A stretch of DNA of 59,423 nucleotides from Hymenoscyphus infarciens (Eukaryota; Ascomycota; Leotiomycetes; Helotiales; Helotiaceae), in NCBI GenBank assembly GCA_001414345.1, contig LLCB01000340.1, positions 1 through 59,423 of the forward strand. The letters are read 5' to 3'. The first letter of the stretch is position 1. Each line of letters starts with the position of its first letter. Both the position numbers and the translations under genes were made by a program. This document shows positions 25,431-36,831 of this stretch, piece by piece. The notes below the pieces were generated by a model. That model was given only the letters and a program-made list of their open reading frames with translations. It made no database searches and was not told where the DNA came from.

Positions 25431-26579
25431 CTATACTTCTATAATTTACTTCTAGCTTATTATTTATCTTACTCTTTACTATCTTATTCTTTACTACTAG
25501 TAATATCTCTTCTAAAGCCTTAAATTTAACTAGCTTATTCTCTTCTACTAAAGACTTTAATTTAGTCTTCTTAATAAGTGATTTAGCTTCAGAATTTAAT
25601 AAGTTTAAACTTAAAAACGAAGATAATAATTAGACTAATCTTTTACTAGTAGATATTTTATAAATTATTAATACTAGTAATAACGCTTTTATACTCTGTT
25701 TTAGCTTTAGTTTCTTTTTTTTTAATAAATAGTAACTTCTTTTTATAAATTACTAGAAAGAATATATATATTATTTATTTAAGCTTATATATACTTTTAA
25801 AAGTAGCTATTATTATACTATTCTCTATATCTACTTCTTTAAAGATATAGATTATTATAAGCTAAGTACTACTTATTAAGATCTTATATTTAGCCTTTCT
25901 ATTATTAAACTTCTTTTATAATACCTTTTAATATACTTTATTATACTTAGTATATATATTTAATAAATTAATAAGTTTTTATAAAAACTTATTAACTTAG
26001 TCTCTAGTACTAATTAGTACCTCTTTCTTAAAGTAATAAGTTATTATAGTACTTATAAAAGTAGTCTTTTTTAAAGAACACTTATATAACTATATATAAA
26101 TAGTTTAATAGAAGATAAGCTTCTTTTAATAATAAAGATTAGAACTAAAGTTATTTCTCTTTTTAAGTTAATTCTTTATAGCTTTATTCTTCTTTCTAGC
26201 CTTATTTCTTAGCTTAGTAGCTTTCTTAGTATAATCTCTAAACTTTAATAAATTAGTAGTAGAAGAGTTATTATTATTATAATCTTACTAGTACTTATTA
26301 TTAAAGAAAGAGAGTAATCTAATATTCTTAAAAATATACTTAAATTTTATAATAGGTTTCTTTTAAATTTAAGGCTTTTAAAGCTTAGCTTAAGATATAG
26401 TTATATTTTAGTTATAGCTATATTTACTATAAAAGATACTATTAACAAGCTTTCTATAAATAAAATAAAAAGATATAGTAGTAATAATATATAGAAGAGG
26501 TATATAAAAGAGAATTATAAATCTATAAGTATATAAAAGTAGTAGTAGAAGGATAATAGTAGGATCTAGAGTATAAGAT

Positions 26580-26825
26580 ATATAAGAGTAAAGATTTTAA
26601 ATTATATCTTTTTAATAACTATAACTCTTATAATAATTAAGTATATATAATTTTAGTATAATTAAATAGCCTTAAAACGTAATTCTCTCAACTTCGAAGT
26701 ATAAGTAAGTATAAAAGGTAGTAGTAGAGTACGTTGAATTATTATATATTTAGACGCTAATACGCTAAAAAGTCGATTTTCTAAAATGTCCGAGAGAGTC
26801 GCTAACAGCCACCATATCACGGTCT
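26580..26825. repeat. island-edge sequence duplicated at 16.6-16.9 kb
   Basis: This segment straddles the change from AT-rich to normal composition and is the less mutated partner of the inverted copy at about 16635-16870. The match seems to fade around 26820, inside sequence of normal composition. Confidence 0.6.
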
Positions 26826-27373
26826 CCTGCCCAGCCCCTCCCTTCAAAATCCACAAATGATCCTTCCTCTACGAAGATCTACCATATGAAACGGGTACCC
26901 ATTCATTCCCAGCCTTATTTCACATCCCACGCCAATTTTTTGACGCGACGCATCCACATCCAATTTGAAAGGGTATCGCGTAAGGCTAGGAAATGGAGGG
27001 ACTTACGTATGTCAGCTTGAAGGGAGTAAGATGTACGATTTTTTCTGGGGTAGAGGTAGGTTGGTTGGTTGGTAAGTTCTTTTATTTTTTTGTTTTTGAT
27101 TTCTGTGTTTCTTTCTTTCTTGTGATGACAACATACCTTCTTGAAAAGAGATATAATCACGAATTGATTTAGGAGGTACGAATTAAGGAGCAGGGTGAAA
27201 GAAGACAGGGAGATTGAGGGAATTCAGAGGAATTGCGGGATTGAAGACGCGTTGGGATAGCAGATTGGAAAAATTGGAAATTGGAAACCGGAACAGATAC
27301 CAGAACGCTCACACGACTGTGAGCGAGCGGAAGACTAGAAAACACCAGACTACCGAGTCCCTCCCAATTAACA
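26826..27373. other. upstream region of the CaaX-tail gene
   Basis: The composition is ordinary. It contains a short GGTTGGTTGGTTGG repeat near 27058-27074. Small frames on both strands show no motif. It probably holds the promoter and 5' leader of the downstream gene. Confidence 0.5.
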
Positions 27374-28000
27374 ATGGCGCTCCCATACCCAACGGAGACT
27401 TCTCCTCATCTGCAGTTTCCTGAGGAGAGGGAACATCTGTATCAACATCAGCAAACCCAGCCTCAAAGACGACCGTCACAAGCAGAGCAGTATCCGCAAC
27501 AGCAAGTGCCATATCCACGCGAATCGGCACAGCAGCAACATCCCCCATCTCCGACCTCCCCACACGCCACCTCCCCTCACTACACTACACCTCCCTCCCC
27601 TCATCACCCTTCCTCTCCGAAACATGGGAAAGCGAATGCTACGAATGGTTCCCACTTACAGTCGAATGTTGCACGGGCGCAAGCGAATGGGAACATGCAG
27701 ATGAACAATTCGAATCCGCACTCGAATTCCGAGCCTGCATACTCGGGCGCTACTATAAATATACCTAGGAAGCAATCTATCCCCTCACAACCACAACCAC
27801 AACCACAACCACCTCCTACATACTCATCCGCAAACCCGAACCCGAACCCAGGCCACCCAAATAATCCTACAACAAGACCCCAACCGAATAACCACCATGA
27901 GAAGGAAGAAGAGAAGAGGTATGGTGATATCAGGGGCGGCTGTTGTCAAGGACTGGGACAGTGTTGTCAGGGGTGTGGACAGGCTTGTGTTGTCATGTAA
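27374..28000 (+). CDS. Gln/Pro-rich protein with Cys-rich CaaX tail
   Basis: A single exon starts at ATG 27374 (context AACAATGG) and ends at TAA 27998-28000, giving 208 residues. Residues 1-180 are low-complexity and hydrophilic: Gln, Pro, His, Ser and Asn rich, with a QPQPQPQPPP run and PNPNPG repeats, probably disordered. The last about 22 residues switch to GGCCQGLGQCCQGCGQACVVM. The final four, CVVM, fit a CaaX box; Met at the last position favours farnesylation. The upstream Cys pairs are plausible palmitoylation sites. A disordered body with a Cys-rich C-terminus recalls yeast CYSTM/hydrophilin-like membrane proteins, but I cannot assign a family. I infer a lipid-anchored protein on the inner face of the plasma membrane. 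No transmembrane helix or catalytic motif is present. It is the only gene in its island. Confidence 0.75.
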   Translation: MALPYPTETSPHLQFPEEREHLYQHQQTQPQRRPSQAEQYPQQQVPYPRESAQQQHPPSPTSPHATSPHYTTPPSPHHPSSPKHGKANATNGSHLQSNVARAQANGNMQMNNSNPHSNSEPAYSGATINIPRKQSIPSQPQPQPQPPPTYSSANPNPNPGHPNNPTTRPQPNNHHEKEEEKRYGDIRGGCCQGLGQCCQGCGQACVVM

Positions 28001-28270
28001 AGCATTCATTACATACAGTATACTTTCTAGCCCAACCGAAGGACGGAGAGGCGTAGATGCTATATTATAAAATAGAATAGAGAGAGTAGGTTAGAATAGA
28101 TTAGGATAGATGGGTTAGGATAGAGACGAGCCTAGGTATATGATCCAGATTCTCAAAACAACTACAATTCCGGTAACATCTACTGGTATAAGATAACTCT
28201 CTAGCGGCTATATTTTCCTTCGCGGGTAGCTGATACTATTATATTCTTTGTCCCTAGGTTACTTATCAAT
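28001..28270. other. 3' flank of CaaX-tail gene
   Basis: No gene is present. It contains a loose tandem of AGAATAGA/TAGGATAGA words at about 28072-28125. Composition declines toward the AT block. Confidence 0.5.
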
Positions 28271-29990
28271 TTAATTCAATGAAATTCCCGAACTCTTAAC
28301 AACGCTTCTAAAGTTTTTCTATCTCTTAATACTATAGTTTGAAAACTCTACGGAGGAATCTCCTTAAATTCAGAGATTAGTACTTAAACCTAGTAAGAAA
28401 GAAATATATTACTAAAGAGTAGTAGGTTATTTTGCTTTTTATAACAGATAACCTTCTCTACTAAATTACTCTCTAGTTTCTAAAAACTAAAATACTAATA
28501 GATAGACGATAAAGAATTTACTATTTACTTAAAGCTTCTATAAACGATATAAAAAGAAGCTAAAATAAAGAATAAGTATAGCTCTTATTCTCTTAATAAA
28601 AGCAAAGGTGATATTAGTTATAGTAGCCTCGCTTATTAGGTTAAGTTCATAAATAATTACTCTTATTTAACTTTTTAAATATCTCTCTTTTATATCTAGT
28701 GTTTTTTAGTAATTATGTTTTATAATTTTATAATTTTATTTGTTTAGTTAGAAAGAATCAGGGATTTAGAAGAGGTAGTTTTTATAATTAGTTTTTTTGA
28801 ATTATATTAAAACTTAATAGATTAAGAAAAGACTAGGTATATTAAATATAGAATTAAACTTAGAAGTTTTTTAATTAGATATACTTTTTAGTATATTTAT
28901 CTTAATAAATACCTTTTAATCTATAGAACTTAGAAAGCTATACTTAGCGAGAAGGATATAAGTCTTAGAAAGTAAAGAGGAAAATAGAAATATAACTAGA
29001 AGAAGAGAAGAAAAATAGCTAGGCAAGCGACGAGAGTTCTCTAGTTAAAAATAACGTTCTTTTTTAAGACTAGATTACTATTAATAAGAGTAGTAATAAA
29101 TTTCAGTTTAGTATTACTTATAATTTATTATCTACTTTTATTAATTAAAATATCTAGAATTGATTAATATCTAGAATATTTATTTATTCTACTTTTAAGA
29201 AGTTATTAGTTAGAAGTACTCTCTATTAGCTTTATCTTATTATATAGTAAGTTTTAACTACTAACTTAGAAAAAGAAAGAGAAGAGAAATATAGTTAAAA
29301 GTTAAATACTTAGATAGTTTAAATAAGTTAAGAAGAAGCTTAAATTCCTCTGAATTGTTTAAGATAAGTACTAAAGGCTAATATATAACGAAAAGAGATT
29401 ATAGTTTAAATAAGTAAATTTAAGTAGAAATATATAACTAAAGAGTGTCTTAGAGTTTTTAGACTTAGTATTTTAGACTTATACCTAGTTTAAGAAAAGT
29501 GCTCTCTTTATCTATGTTTTTTTAGATATAGAATAATATATATTAGAACCCTAGAATAAAATAATAAGAACTGTAACTACCTAAGCGAAAACTTAGATAT
29601 AGCAAAGATAAATATACTCTTTAAACTCCTTCGCACTCTAACTCTCTATTACCTCGGGTTTTCGTAATAATTTAGAATATTAACGAGAACCTCTCCAGAA
29701 CAATAGAGAGTTAGTGTTTCTTTTAAACCTTCTTAGATACTAAAAGTGATTCTTATCTTAGGCTAGTACATAGGAGTAGAATAAAAGAGGTGAAATCGAA
29801 GCAAAGCCTATGCTTATTAGAAATAATATCTTTACTCTCTACTTATACTTTACCTGGAAGTTTCTTTATTTAATACTTAGTTCCTCGTTAACGAACCCGC
29901 ACTCCTCTAGAAGGTCTTCTAAAGAAATGTTAAAGGCTTTTTTCACGGAGAAAGCAGATCTGATAACTTAGCGTCTTTAAAGTATTGACT
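28270..29990. repeat. RIP-mutated AT-rich block
   Basis: This is AT-rich with CpA and TpG strongly depleted and no intact frame. I found no terminal repeats, so the element type is unknown. It separates the CaaX-tail gene from the sedolisin. Confidence 0.8.
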
Positions 29991-30178
29991 TTATAGACTA
30001 GGGAATCTAGAGTTTCCAACTTCATTTCACATTTATGGGCCATGATATGCAATTGAGAGACAAAACATAATTGGTTGACCGAATCTTTTTTTTGGGTGAA
30101 GATATATATATTAAATCATTTCATAGAGATCTTTATATACTGTTCCCTCCTGTATTATTTCTTACAGACATATCCACT

Positions 30179-32270
30179 TCATGCAGTAGCCTGTGAAACT
30201 GCCAACAACTTGGTGTAATTTGGTGTTCCAAGACCAGTAGCAGGATCCCATCCCTATGAAAAGTCAGTAACCACCCAAAGCAAAAAATCAAAGTCTCAAA
30301 ACCATGAAAAGAAAGGTGAAAAACTCACAGCAATCGCCGAGAACCCAGCCGCAGAAGAAATACTAGAACACCCGGTGATCTTCCCGGTAGAAATATCATT
30401 CACTGCCCCGGCAGCAGCCCCATACAACCACGGATTCAAGAACCCCAAACCCTTCTTCCCCGCCGCAATCCGCTGACTGTTCAAAAGCTGGATAATACTA
30501 GCGAAAGTAGGAGTTGCCGCACTAGTTCCACTAACTCCAGAAGCAACACCATTAAGCACAACAAGGAAGTTAGTAGCTTGAGCAGAAACATCTGGGTATG
30601 CGCGTCCGGAAGAGTTGAAGTACGCGGAGTAGGTGGTGTGCGCAGTGTCTTTGGTGAGCCAGGCATTGACGGTTGCATTCTGGTATGCGGGACGGGCGAA
30701 GACTTCGGAGAATCCACCGCCTCCTGAGGACCAGGCACCCTCGGTGGTGGTACCGGTTGTTCCACCAACTGTGGTTACCCATGGGCAGCCACCTGGGAAG
30801 ATGGTGTCAAATTGCTTCTTGCCGGCGTTGGTGGTGCATGTTGAGCCCACTCCGCTGTCTCCTGAAGCGACGAGGACGGAGACTCCACGGGCACCGAGTT
30901 GGGCGAAGAGGTTGCATTGGGCGATCATGTAGTCGTTGGGGAGGCTTGTGGTGTCATCTCCGTAAGAGATAGAGACTGTGTTTGGAAGAGAGGCATCTGG
31001 GAGTGCGAGCATATAGTTGAGCCACTCCAACCATGGCTCGTTGGTGTTTGTTCCGTCTCCTACATATGGCCCATTTCCACCAGCACTGTAGTAAATGTTG
31101 GGGATGTTGGAGGTGATAGCACGAGCATATTGGACATCGAGATTGGCTTCCACAATGTTGCTTGTGGAATCAGATGCAGGGCAAGTTCCTCCGTTAAGCA
31201 ATGCGCAGGTGAACTTTTGGGCCTTGTTGGCGAAGTATGCATATTTGTTCAGGAAAGTGGTGAGATCGGTTTGAATGGGATGCTGAGAGAGGAAACCTGC
31301 AATTCCCATCAATCCAACCGACTCATTAGCTGCGCTTGCGAAGCTGTAAAGGTTTGCTAAGCAGGTTGGGGTGATGCTGCTACCAGTGCAACCGGCAACG
31401 GCTTGTACGCCAACCTCAGCTTCGAGAAGACTGTCGACATCCTCTTCAATGTAAGGTTTTACTTCCTTGATCATGGATCTCATAGATCTTAGACCGAAGA
31501 AAGTGGTTGGTTGAACCACGTCGACATGTCCCTTGAGCGCGTCTGGAAGGCTGTACTCGAGAGTTCTCACTACTCTGTCATGACTCTCAGTGTGAACTGT
31601 CCGAATGTTAGCACATCCCCATCCCACGTACAAAAGTCATCCCCAAAAGGCCGCAATCAACAGAGAAAGGCGTAGGCTTTGGAAATTTGACTTACTAAAA
31701 GTGCTGTATTCTGTCTTGAGGAGCTTCTCAATTTGCTTGATGCTGCCTTCGACGATAACCGAGTCCAATCTTGGAGAGAGTGTAGCAATGTCTCTCAATC
31801 CCTCGCCCTCCAACCATTTCATCACAAGGTCTTTTGACTCGGACTTTGGAGCGATGATTTTATCGATGACATGCTGGGCGAGATGTCCTCCGTACATTTT
31901 GTCTCCTGGGGTTGCGATCTACATTGAAGTTAGTTTTCCGACATTGTTTCAAAATATTCTTGCAGAAAGGAAGATTTTGACTCAAAAGGGGGGGGGGAAC
32001 CCTGAAACCAATTGCCCGGTTTTGAGAACTAAGAAAAAAATGACATACCCTCATGGCCATATCATGGAATTTGTCCATGTTTTCAGGAACCAAGCCAATT
32101 CTCAACTTGATCGTCGCCTTCTCCTTGTTAAGCTTGTTCCCATCATCCAACACCCACCCGGAAGGTGGTGCAGAAAGCTTCTGTACCACACTACATTTTG
32201 GCGTCGCAGGAGAAGCAAAAGTCGAAGTAGAAACCGCAAGAACAACGAGGAGACTCTTGAGGAAAACCAT
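30179..32270 (-). CDS. secreted sedolisin (S53) peptidase, tripeptidyl-peptidase type
   Basis: Four exons: 32270-32049, 31918-31696, 31596-30329 and 30253-30179. Introns 32048-31919, 31695-31597, 30328-30254 are all GT-AG, and joining gives 595 residues. I chose the ATG at 32270 because it starts a clean signal peptide (MVFLKSLLVVLAVSTSTFA); an ATG 25 codons upstream would bury it. A pro-domain follows (about 20-200; KLRIGLVPENMDKFHDMA, YGGHLAQHV, TLEYSLP). The catalytic domain shows the S53 set: Glu298 and Asp302 in EANLDVQYA, Asp395 in SGDSGVG, and Ser507 in SGTSAATP. The C-terminal NDISTG and GWDPATGLGTPN match the calcium-site region. Length is normal for fungal sedolisins. Such enzymes are secreted as zymogens, self-process at acidic pH and release tripeptides from N-termini. 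Intron 1 contains a run of about ten Gs on the plus strand. Confidence 0.93.
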
Positions 32271-32350
32271 GATCACAACCCAAAAATCCACAGAAAGCAG
32301 AAAGGCAGGAGTAACCAAGAAAAGATCTTCAAAGTAGATCTCCATTCCTT

Positions 32351-32360
32351 CTTATATTTT
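32351..32360 (-). promoter_or_regulatory. possible TATA element of the sedolisin gene
   Basis: The minus strand reads AAAATATAAG about 80-90 bases upstream of the chosen ATG. The position fits a core promoter with a short leader. Suggestive only. Confidence 0.35.
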
Positions 32361-33390
32361 CCAAGAGCGGGGTTCTCTGGTTGTCAAACCCAGGTACAGA
32401 GTGACATGGCATAGTACCTGCCGGCATCACTCGATATTCCGATCCAAATTCCATGGATGCTGCCCCCCCAGTAACCCCAGCAATTCCCTGGAGCTTCCTG
32501 ACGCGGGACCAATCTCCGCCCTCGCAGCCAAGCGGAAAACCTTATGCTTATCTATTTCGCATGGGTTAATTGCCCACTTTGCATCGAGGCGCTGGCATTG
32601 GCGTGATCTTTCGTGCTCGGCTGATCGCCTTGGTGTGCTTGATCCCCCCTCTTGCCCCAAAGAGGAAAGTCGTTGAATATGTTAGGACAACAATCTTGTG
32701 ATCGTGTTACGAGACGAACTCCTAAAATTGAAGGATTGAAGTTCAATTGATCGAGGGCGTTTATGCAGGTATGTTTGGCAGCATGATAGCCCGTAGTTTT
32801 CGGCCGGCTGATATTAAAACAAGAAGGTTGGTGTCGTGCCCTGTCCTGTCACACATCCACAGAAGATGTTAGCCAGACCGGATTAAATCTTTGCCAGAGA
32901 ATCGCTATCATCCGAGGCTATTAAGTTTATCCTGAATGCATATCAGTTCTGGGCACGCAATTTTGCCTGAACGAATTGTTTCCAAGAAATAGAACGCTAT
33001 GTCTGCAGCTTGGAAAGTGTGGCAATGATTTTGGATGGTTCGCTACGTACATGTATGTATATGCAGCGAGATATCTTGGCTGCTTATATGCAGTCTGATC
33101 CTTGTCCGTCGAGTAATTATTCCAATGCTGGGCCGACAAACCTAAGAATCTAATGCGATTCTACTTAGTCCCAGGCGTAACAAAGGCTATCTAAATGGGG
33201 CAATTGCCACATTTCCGATGTCTTATGCCACCAAAAAGCCCCTGAAAAGTAGACCCCCCTTGTTTAACGTTTATTTCGCCCAGCATGAAGTACTTATAGG
33301 AATGGGATGCCACGATTCATTTGTTCATTCCGACTGAAGTTGATCAAACCCATCCTCAAACCGACGCCTATCTGGACCCAACAGCACTTC
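32361..33390. other. intergenic region, no gene seen
   Basis: About 1 kb of normal composition lies between the sedolisin promoter and the end of the membrane-protein gene. Short frames have no motif. It should include the distal sedolisin promoter and the 3' region of the neighbouring minus-strand gene. Confidence 0.5.
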
Positions 33391-34569
33391 TTATAATTTT
33401 CGCGAATCAATTGGTAGTTCACACATAGCAGTTTTCCGCCTGAAAGCTTCGAGCTCGTATATCCTTTCTCTGTTCGAAATATCGCCTGAAAGTTCAGGAA
33501 TCTGCTTATCGCCCGCAAACTCACCGACAGGACTGCAAATGTTTGAGGTTGAATCATGAGGCGGCCAGCATTGACGTCCCAGAAGTTCAGAATCTCTTCG
33601 CCGTTTCTTCTTCCGTCTCACAAAATAGAAACTGGCTACCACAGAAGACAGTAACACAAAAAAAGATACAGTAATGAAGGCTGTAAATGTACGTGGTGGC
33701 ATGCCAGCAATCCTTGCAGATTCTGCCAGAGCTGAGACGGGAGATGAAGTAGGAGCTGGCGATGAAGCTGTCGAGGTAGGTGTTGGTAAAATGGAAGTCG
33801 AAGTGGGAGAAGACGTAGGTGAGGGGGCAGAAATAGTTGTTGCAAACGTGGTAGTGGCAAATGAGAGGGCAGTGGTAATGACAGGGCTGATCAATGCAAG
33901 TGAGACAGAATCTGGCTCTGAGGCTCGACTCGAGATTGCGAGGAATTGGGTGTTTGTCGAAGAACCTTCAACGGAAGTGGATGTTAAAACAGGCGCAAGG
34001 AACACCGGTAGCCGTGATAGTGTTGTACTTGAGTTTGTGTTGGGCAGTGTGAGGTTCAAAAGCGGTGTTTGAGTGATGTTGAAGAGTCCAGATGAAAAGG
34101 TCGAGCTTCCTGACTGCGAATCTGTCGCATTCGAATCATGCACCTCTAGGAAGAAAATATTGCTAGAGGACAACAATAGAGAGCCCGAGTCAACAACCCA
34201 AGAGTAATTATATGTCGTCAGACGTTCTGTAAGGATAGGATTTAGTTTTGAGATGGGCAAATAAGTCCAGGCTACATACCAGCAATTCTGTACGGGCCTG
34301 CTATACATCCGCTGCAGTCATTGGCCTTTTCTTTATTTAGCTGCTGGAACAGATTCAAATCCATTGTTGTGAAGCTTGACCTCCATGTCAACAGAATGGT
34401 AGAGCTGACTGTGAGTATTGAATTCCCTAATCCATCCCCACTCAAGGGAGGGTTAAGAAATGTGTTGGTTGGCTGGTCTACTCTTCGAAGAGATCCGAAT
34501 ACACCATAAGAGTCCATCTGACATGCCTTTCCAGCCCAGCTCAGCTGTTCCAATTCAATGAATATGCTG
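33391..34569 (-). CDS. single-pass membrane protein, Ig-like ectodomain and Ser/Thr stalk (5' end unresolved)
   Basis: Two 3' exons are firm: one ending at 34280, and 34226-33391, joined across a 53-base intron (34279-34227, GTATGT...ACAG) in phase 1. The ectodomain has TNTFLNPPLSGDGLGNS, ILLTWRSS, TYNYSWVV and NIFFLEVHD, a pattern like the Kre9/KNH-type Ig-like domain of fungal surface proteins. A Ser/Thr/Pro-rich stalk follows (TSSPTSTSILPTPTSTASSP region), then a membrane helix (FTAFITVSFFVLLSSVVASF), a basic stop-transfer RRKKKRRR and a cytoplasmic tail of about 75 residues. The 5' end is uncertain: the frame stays open upstream to a TGA near 34600, with no signal peptide. An acceptor at 34570 and a donor at 34729 suggest at least one more 5' exon. 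I give 34569 as a provisional boundary. Function unknown; a wall-sensor-like role is only inference. Confidence 0.65.
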
Positions 34570-35721
34570 CTGAAGGAGGGGATCGAGTTGAAGAATCAAA
34601 ATTACACAAAATGCTGCAAGTCATCGGCCCCCAAGTTGTCATTGGAACGTACTGAGAGATATTTCAACAGAAAAAGACCTTAGGTACGGAGAAAAAGGAT
34701 GATTTGAATGATTTAGAGGCATTCCTTACCGAGTTTTGCATGTTGACCCAACAATGCAAACCAGGATCGGATTGCAACATTTCCCACTGCAGCGGCAATG
34801 AGTTGATCTTATTGGAATACTGTAAGGATCTTGCCGGGCTGCAGTCAGGAGGATGGGATACCTTGGCCATGGGCCGACATGTACTGAATCAACTTGGTGT
34901 TTGCAACCCAAATACAGCCATACTCGTACAGCCGAGTACATGCTCATTGTGTTGATCGAGTGAAACTTCCACCACTGACTCAGACTATTAAAATAATTAA
35001 CAAAGGAGATCAGATAGAAGGTATGAAAAGAAATCATTTCTTCTGCTATTGTTATTGCTTTCCAGAGAGCGTTGGGAACCTATGTTCCGCTGCAGTGGGG
35101 AGAAATTGGGGGACGAGCCGTTCCGCCAACATGCATAAACGCTCAGGATTGTGACAAAAAGCAGGTCGCTGGAAGGCTAAGTGCAAACAGACGGAAGACG
35201 GGATTCGTATATGAGCCACGTTATTCCCAAGTCTCTTGGATTCAACCATTCTTCTCGTGCTACTCTATTGCGGCGGAGTATAAAAGTCGAGGAGACGAGG
35301 TTGCAGTTGTTGGTGCTGTGTTTCATAGCGCATTGGGGGGGGGGGGGGGGGGGGCCGGCCACAGAAGAGAAGCCCTGGACTTGGGTTGAGACTGTCGCAC
35401 CTTGCCCTTGATTCCAGTGTTTGCCATTGCTAACAGTGAGTACAAGGACTCACCTTCAGGTCAGTAGTACTTGTACATGGATTGAATGGGCGGTCCGACA
35501 GGGTGAGGTTGATGTTGAAGAAGGAGGCTGATTCAGGCTTTCGCTTGGGGGTCGAGCTAACTTTACTGAACCTCACTAAAACCAACCTCACTAAAACCAA
35601 CCTCACCAACAATACCACACAACACACCGAGGACCTAAACCAATCAATGCCACCCAAAGTTGCACCAAAACCCCGAATATAGCTATATGTACCAAGAAGG
35701 TCAAGACCTGCGTTGATAACA
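34570..35721. other. upstream region shared by membrane-protein and NDT-like genes
   Basis: This stretch holds the unresolved 5' exon(s) of the minus-strand membrane protein (frames around 34730-35037) and the leader of the plus-strand NDT-like gene. It contains a G homopolymer at 35335-35354. A tandem CCTCACTAAAACCAA repeat lies at about 35571-35610, just upstream of the next gene, presumably in its 5' leader. Confidence 0.5.
35335..35354 (+). repeat. poly-G homopolymer of about 20
   Basis: A run of 20 G lies between CATT and CCGGCC. The true length may vary because such runs are prone to sequencing and replication slippage. Confidence 0.85.
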
Positions 35722-36255
35722 ATGTCGGCAACGGAACCTAAACTTCCCTCTCAGACTGCGGCCTCTCCAAGAGCGCAAATCATCAAAGCACCATTACCCC
35801 TCTCATCACCCCTCGAACCACCATCCATCTTCCTTTCCGGCTTTATATCCCCAGCCGATGACTGCTGGCGTGACAAGCTGTCAGCAGTTCTCTCCCACCT
35901 ACCTGTTACGATCATCAACCCTCTCCGTCGAGATTGGGACCACACATGGAAAGCGAGCCTCGAAGATTCGAAGTTCGTCAACCAAGTAACATGGGAGCTG
36001 AATGCTTTGGAACAAGCGGACATCGTGGTGGTAAACTTGGGAACAAAGACTGAGGCCTCAATATCTTTGATGGAGTTGGGATTCGTCGCTGGACTGCAAA
36101 AACGCATCGTGGTTTGCTGTGCCGATGAATACAAAAACAGTGGCAATGTGCAGGTTTTCTGCCGCAAGCTGGGAATAACGGTTGCCAAAACCCTGGAGGA
36201 GCTTATCAGTAGTACTGAGAGGGCTTTGGCGGATTTCGTCCTTACATCTGGGTAA
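35722..36255 (+). CDS. nucleoside 2-deoxyribosyltransferase-like protein
   Basis: A single exon of 177 residues. The ATG at 35722 is the first in frame; upstream only non-ATG codons remain. The fold signature of the nucleoside 2-deoxyribosyltransferase-like family is complete. SIFLSGFISPADDCW (36-50) is the nucleotide-binding first strand and loop. IINPLRRDWD (64-73) and QVTWELNALEQADIVVVNLG (88-107) follow. SISLMELGFVAG (113-124) carries Glu118, aligned with the catalytic Glu of known transferases. Classical family members swap bases between 2'-deoxynucleosides or hydrolyse them; fungal members of this short type are uncharacterised, so substrate is unknown. There is no signal peptide, so it is probably cytosolic. 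The N-terminal 35 residues are Pro/Ser-rich and variable. Confidence 0.85.
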   Translation: MSATEPKLPSQTAASPRAQIIKAPLPLSSPLEPPSIFLSGFISPADDCWRDKLSAVLSHLPVTIINPLRRDWDHTWKASLEDSKFVNQVTWELNALEQADIVVVNLGTKTEASISLMELGFVAGLQKRIVVCCADEYKNSGNVQVFCRKLGITVAKTLEELISSTERALADFVLTSG

Positions 36256-36831
36256 TGTTCAAAACCTGCCTTGCAAGAACCCAACCAAGTGTGAGAGGAC
36301 AGTGCCGGATACTACAAGATAAAGGGTTTCAGGTTGATTTGGATTCCACCAAAACACCTCCTTGGTCACTTCAATCTTGCTTGACTTTAAGGACCCACGC
36401 CCTTCTACACACATCGATACTACCCCCAAAATATCTGGATCGTATCTGATTCCACAAAGTATCTCCCAGCACTTCTATGTTTTCCTAACAAACTCAAGGT
36501 CTGAACCCACCCACCACCACCACGCTGTGGAATTCTCCCAATTTGGATCGATAGTAAAGGTCTCCTCGTCACGGGAATCGTGGCGAGCACTGACTGAGCC
36601 ATGGGCCAATCGTGAAGACAAACACTGGAAGCTTTCAGCGATTGCTTAGCTTTCAATGGCTCAATCCTGGTTGGTTTCGATTCCTATAACCGGTCAGCAG
36701 TTTCCTTCCCCCGCCGCTACTTAAGACACAGGCCTGTCTTACTTGAAGGCAATCACCCAAAGGAAGCTTTTCTGGTCCCATCGCACTCCCATCCCCATCC
36801 CATGCTGCCCGGTGTATACCAACCCTCTGAA
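36256..36831. other. convergent intergenic region, no gene seen
   Basis: This lies between the 3' ends of the plus-strand NDT-like gene and the minus-strand 2EXR gene. Composition is normal and the overlapping short frames have no motif. Confidence 0.5.

Larger units (their letters stand above)
12950..26650. repeat. large RIP-mutated repeat block
   Basis: In nearly 14 kb CpA and TpG are almost absent and no long frame survives. Identified parts are a direct repeat (about 14153-14258 and 14918-15005), an inverted-repeat element (15019-15721), an inverted copy of an island edge (about 16635-16870), a complete copia element (18603-24815) and an inverted LTR fragment (25305-25430). The rest is unclassified transposon debris. 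No host gene is visible. Confidence 0.88.

Noticed and set aside
30899..31360. 153-codon plus-strand frame across the sedolisin
   Set aside because: It is antisense to a strongly supported catalytic domain.
33674..34072. 132-codon plus-strand frame across the membrane-protein gene
   Set aside because: It is antisense to the Ser/Thr/Pro-rich stalk; the Val/Glu/Gly-rich product is the expected shadow of that composition.
35751..36284. 177-codon minus-strand frame over the NDT-like gene
   Set aside because: It has no motif; the plus strand has a complete family signature.
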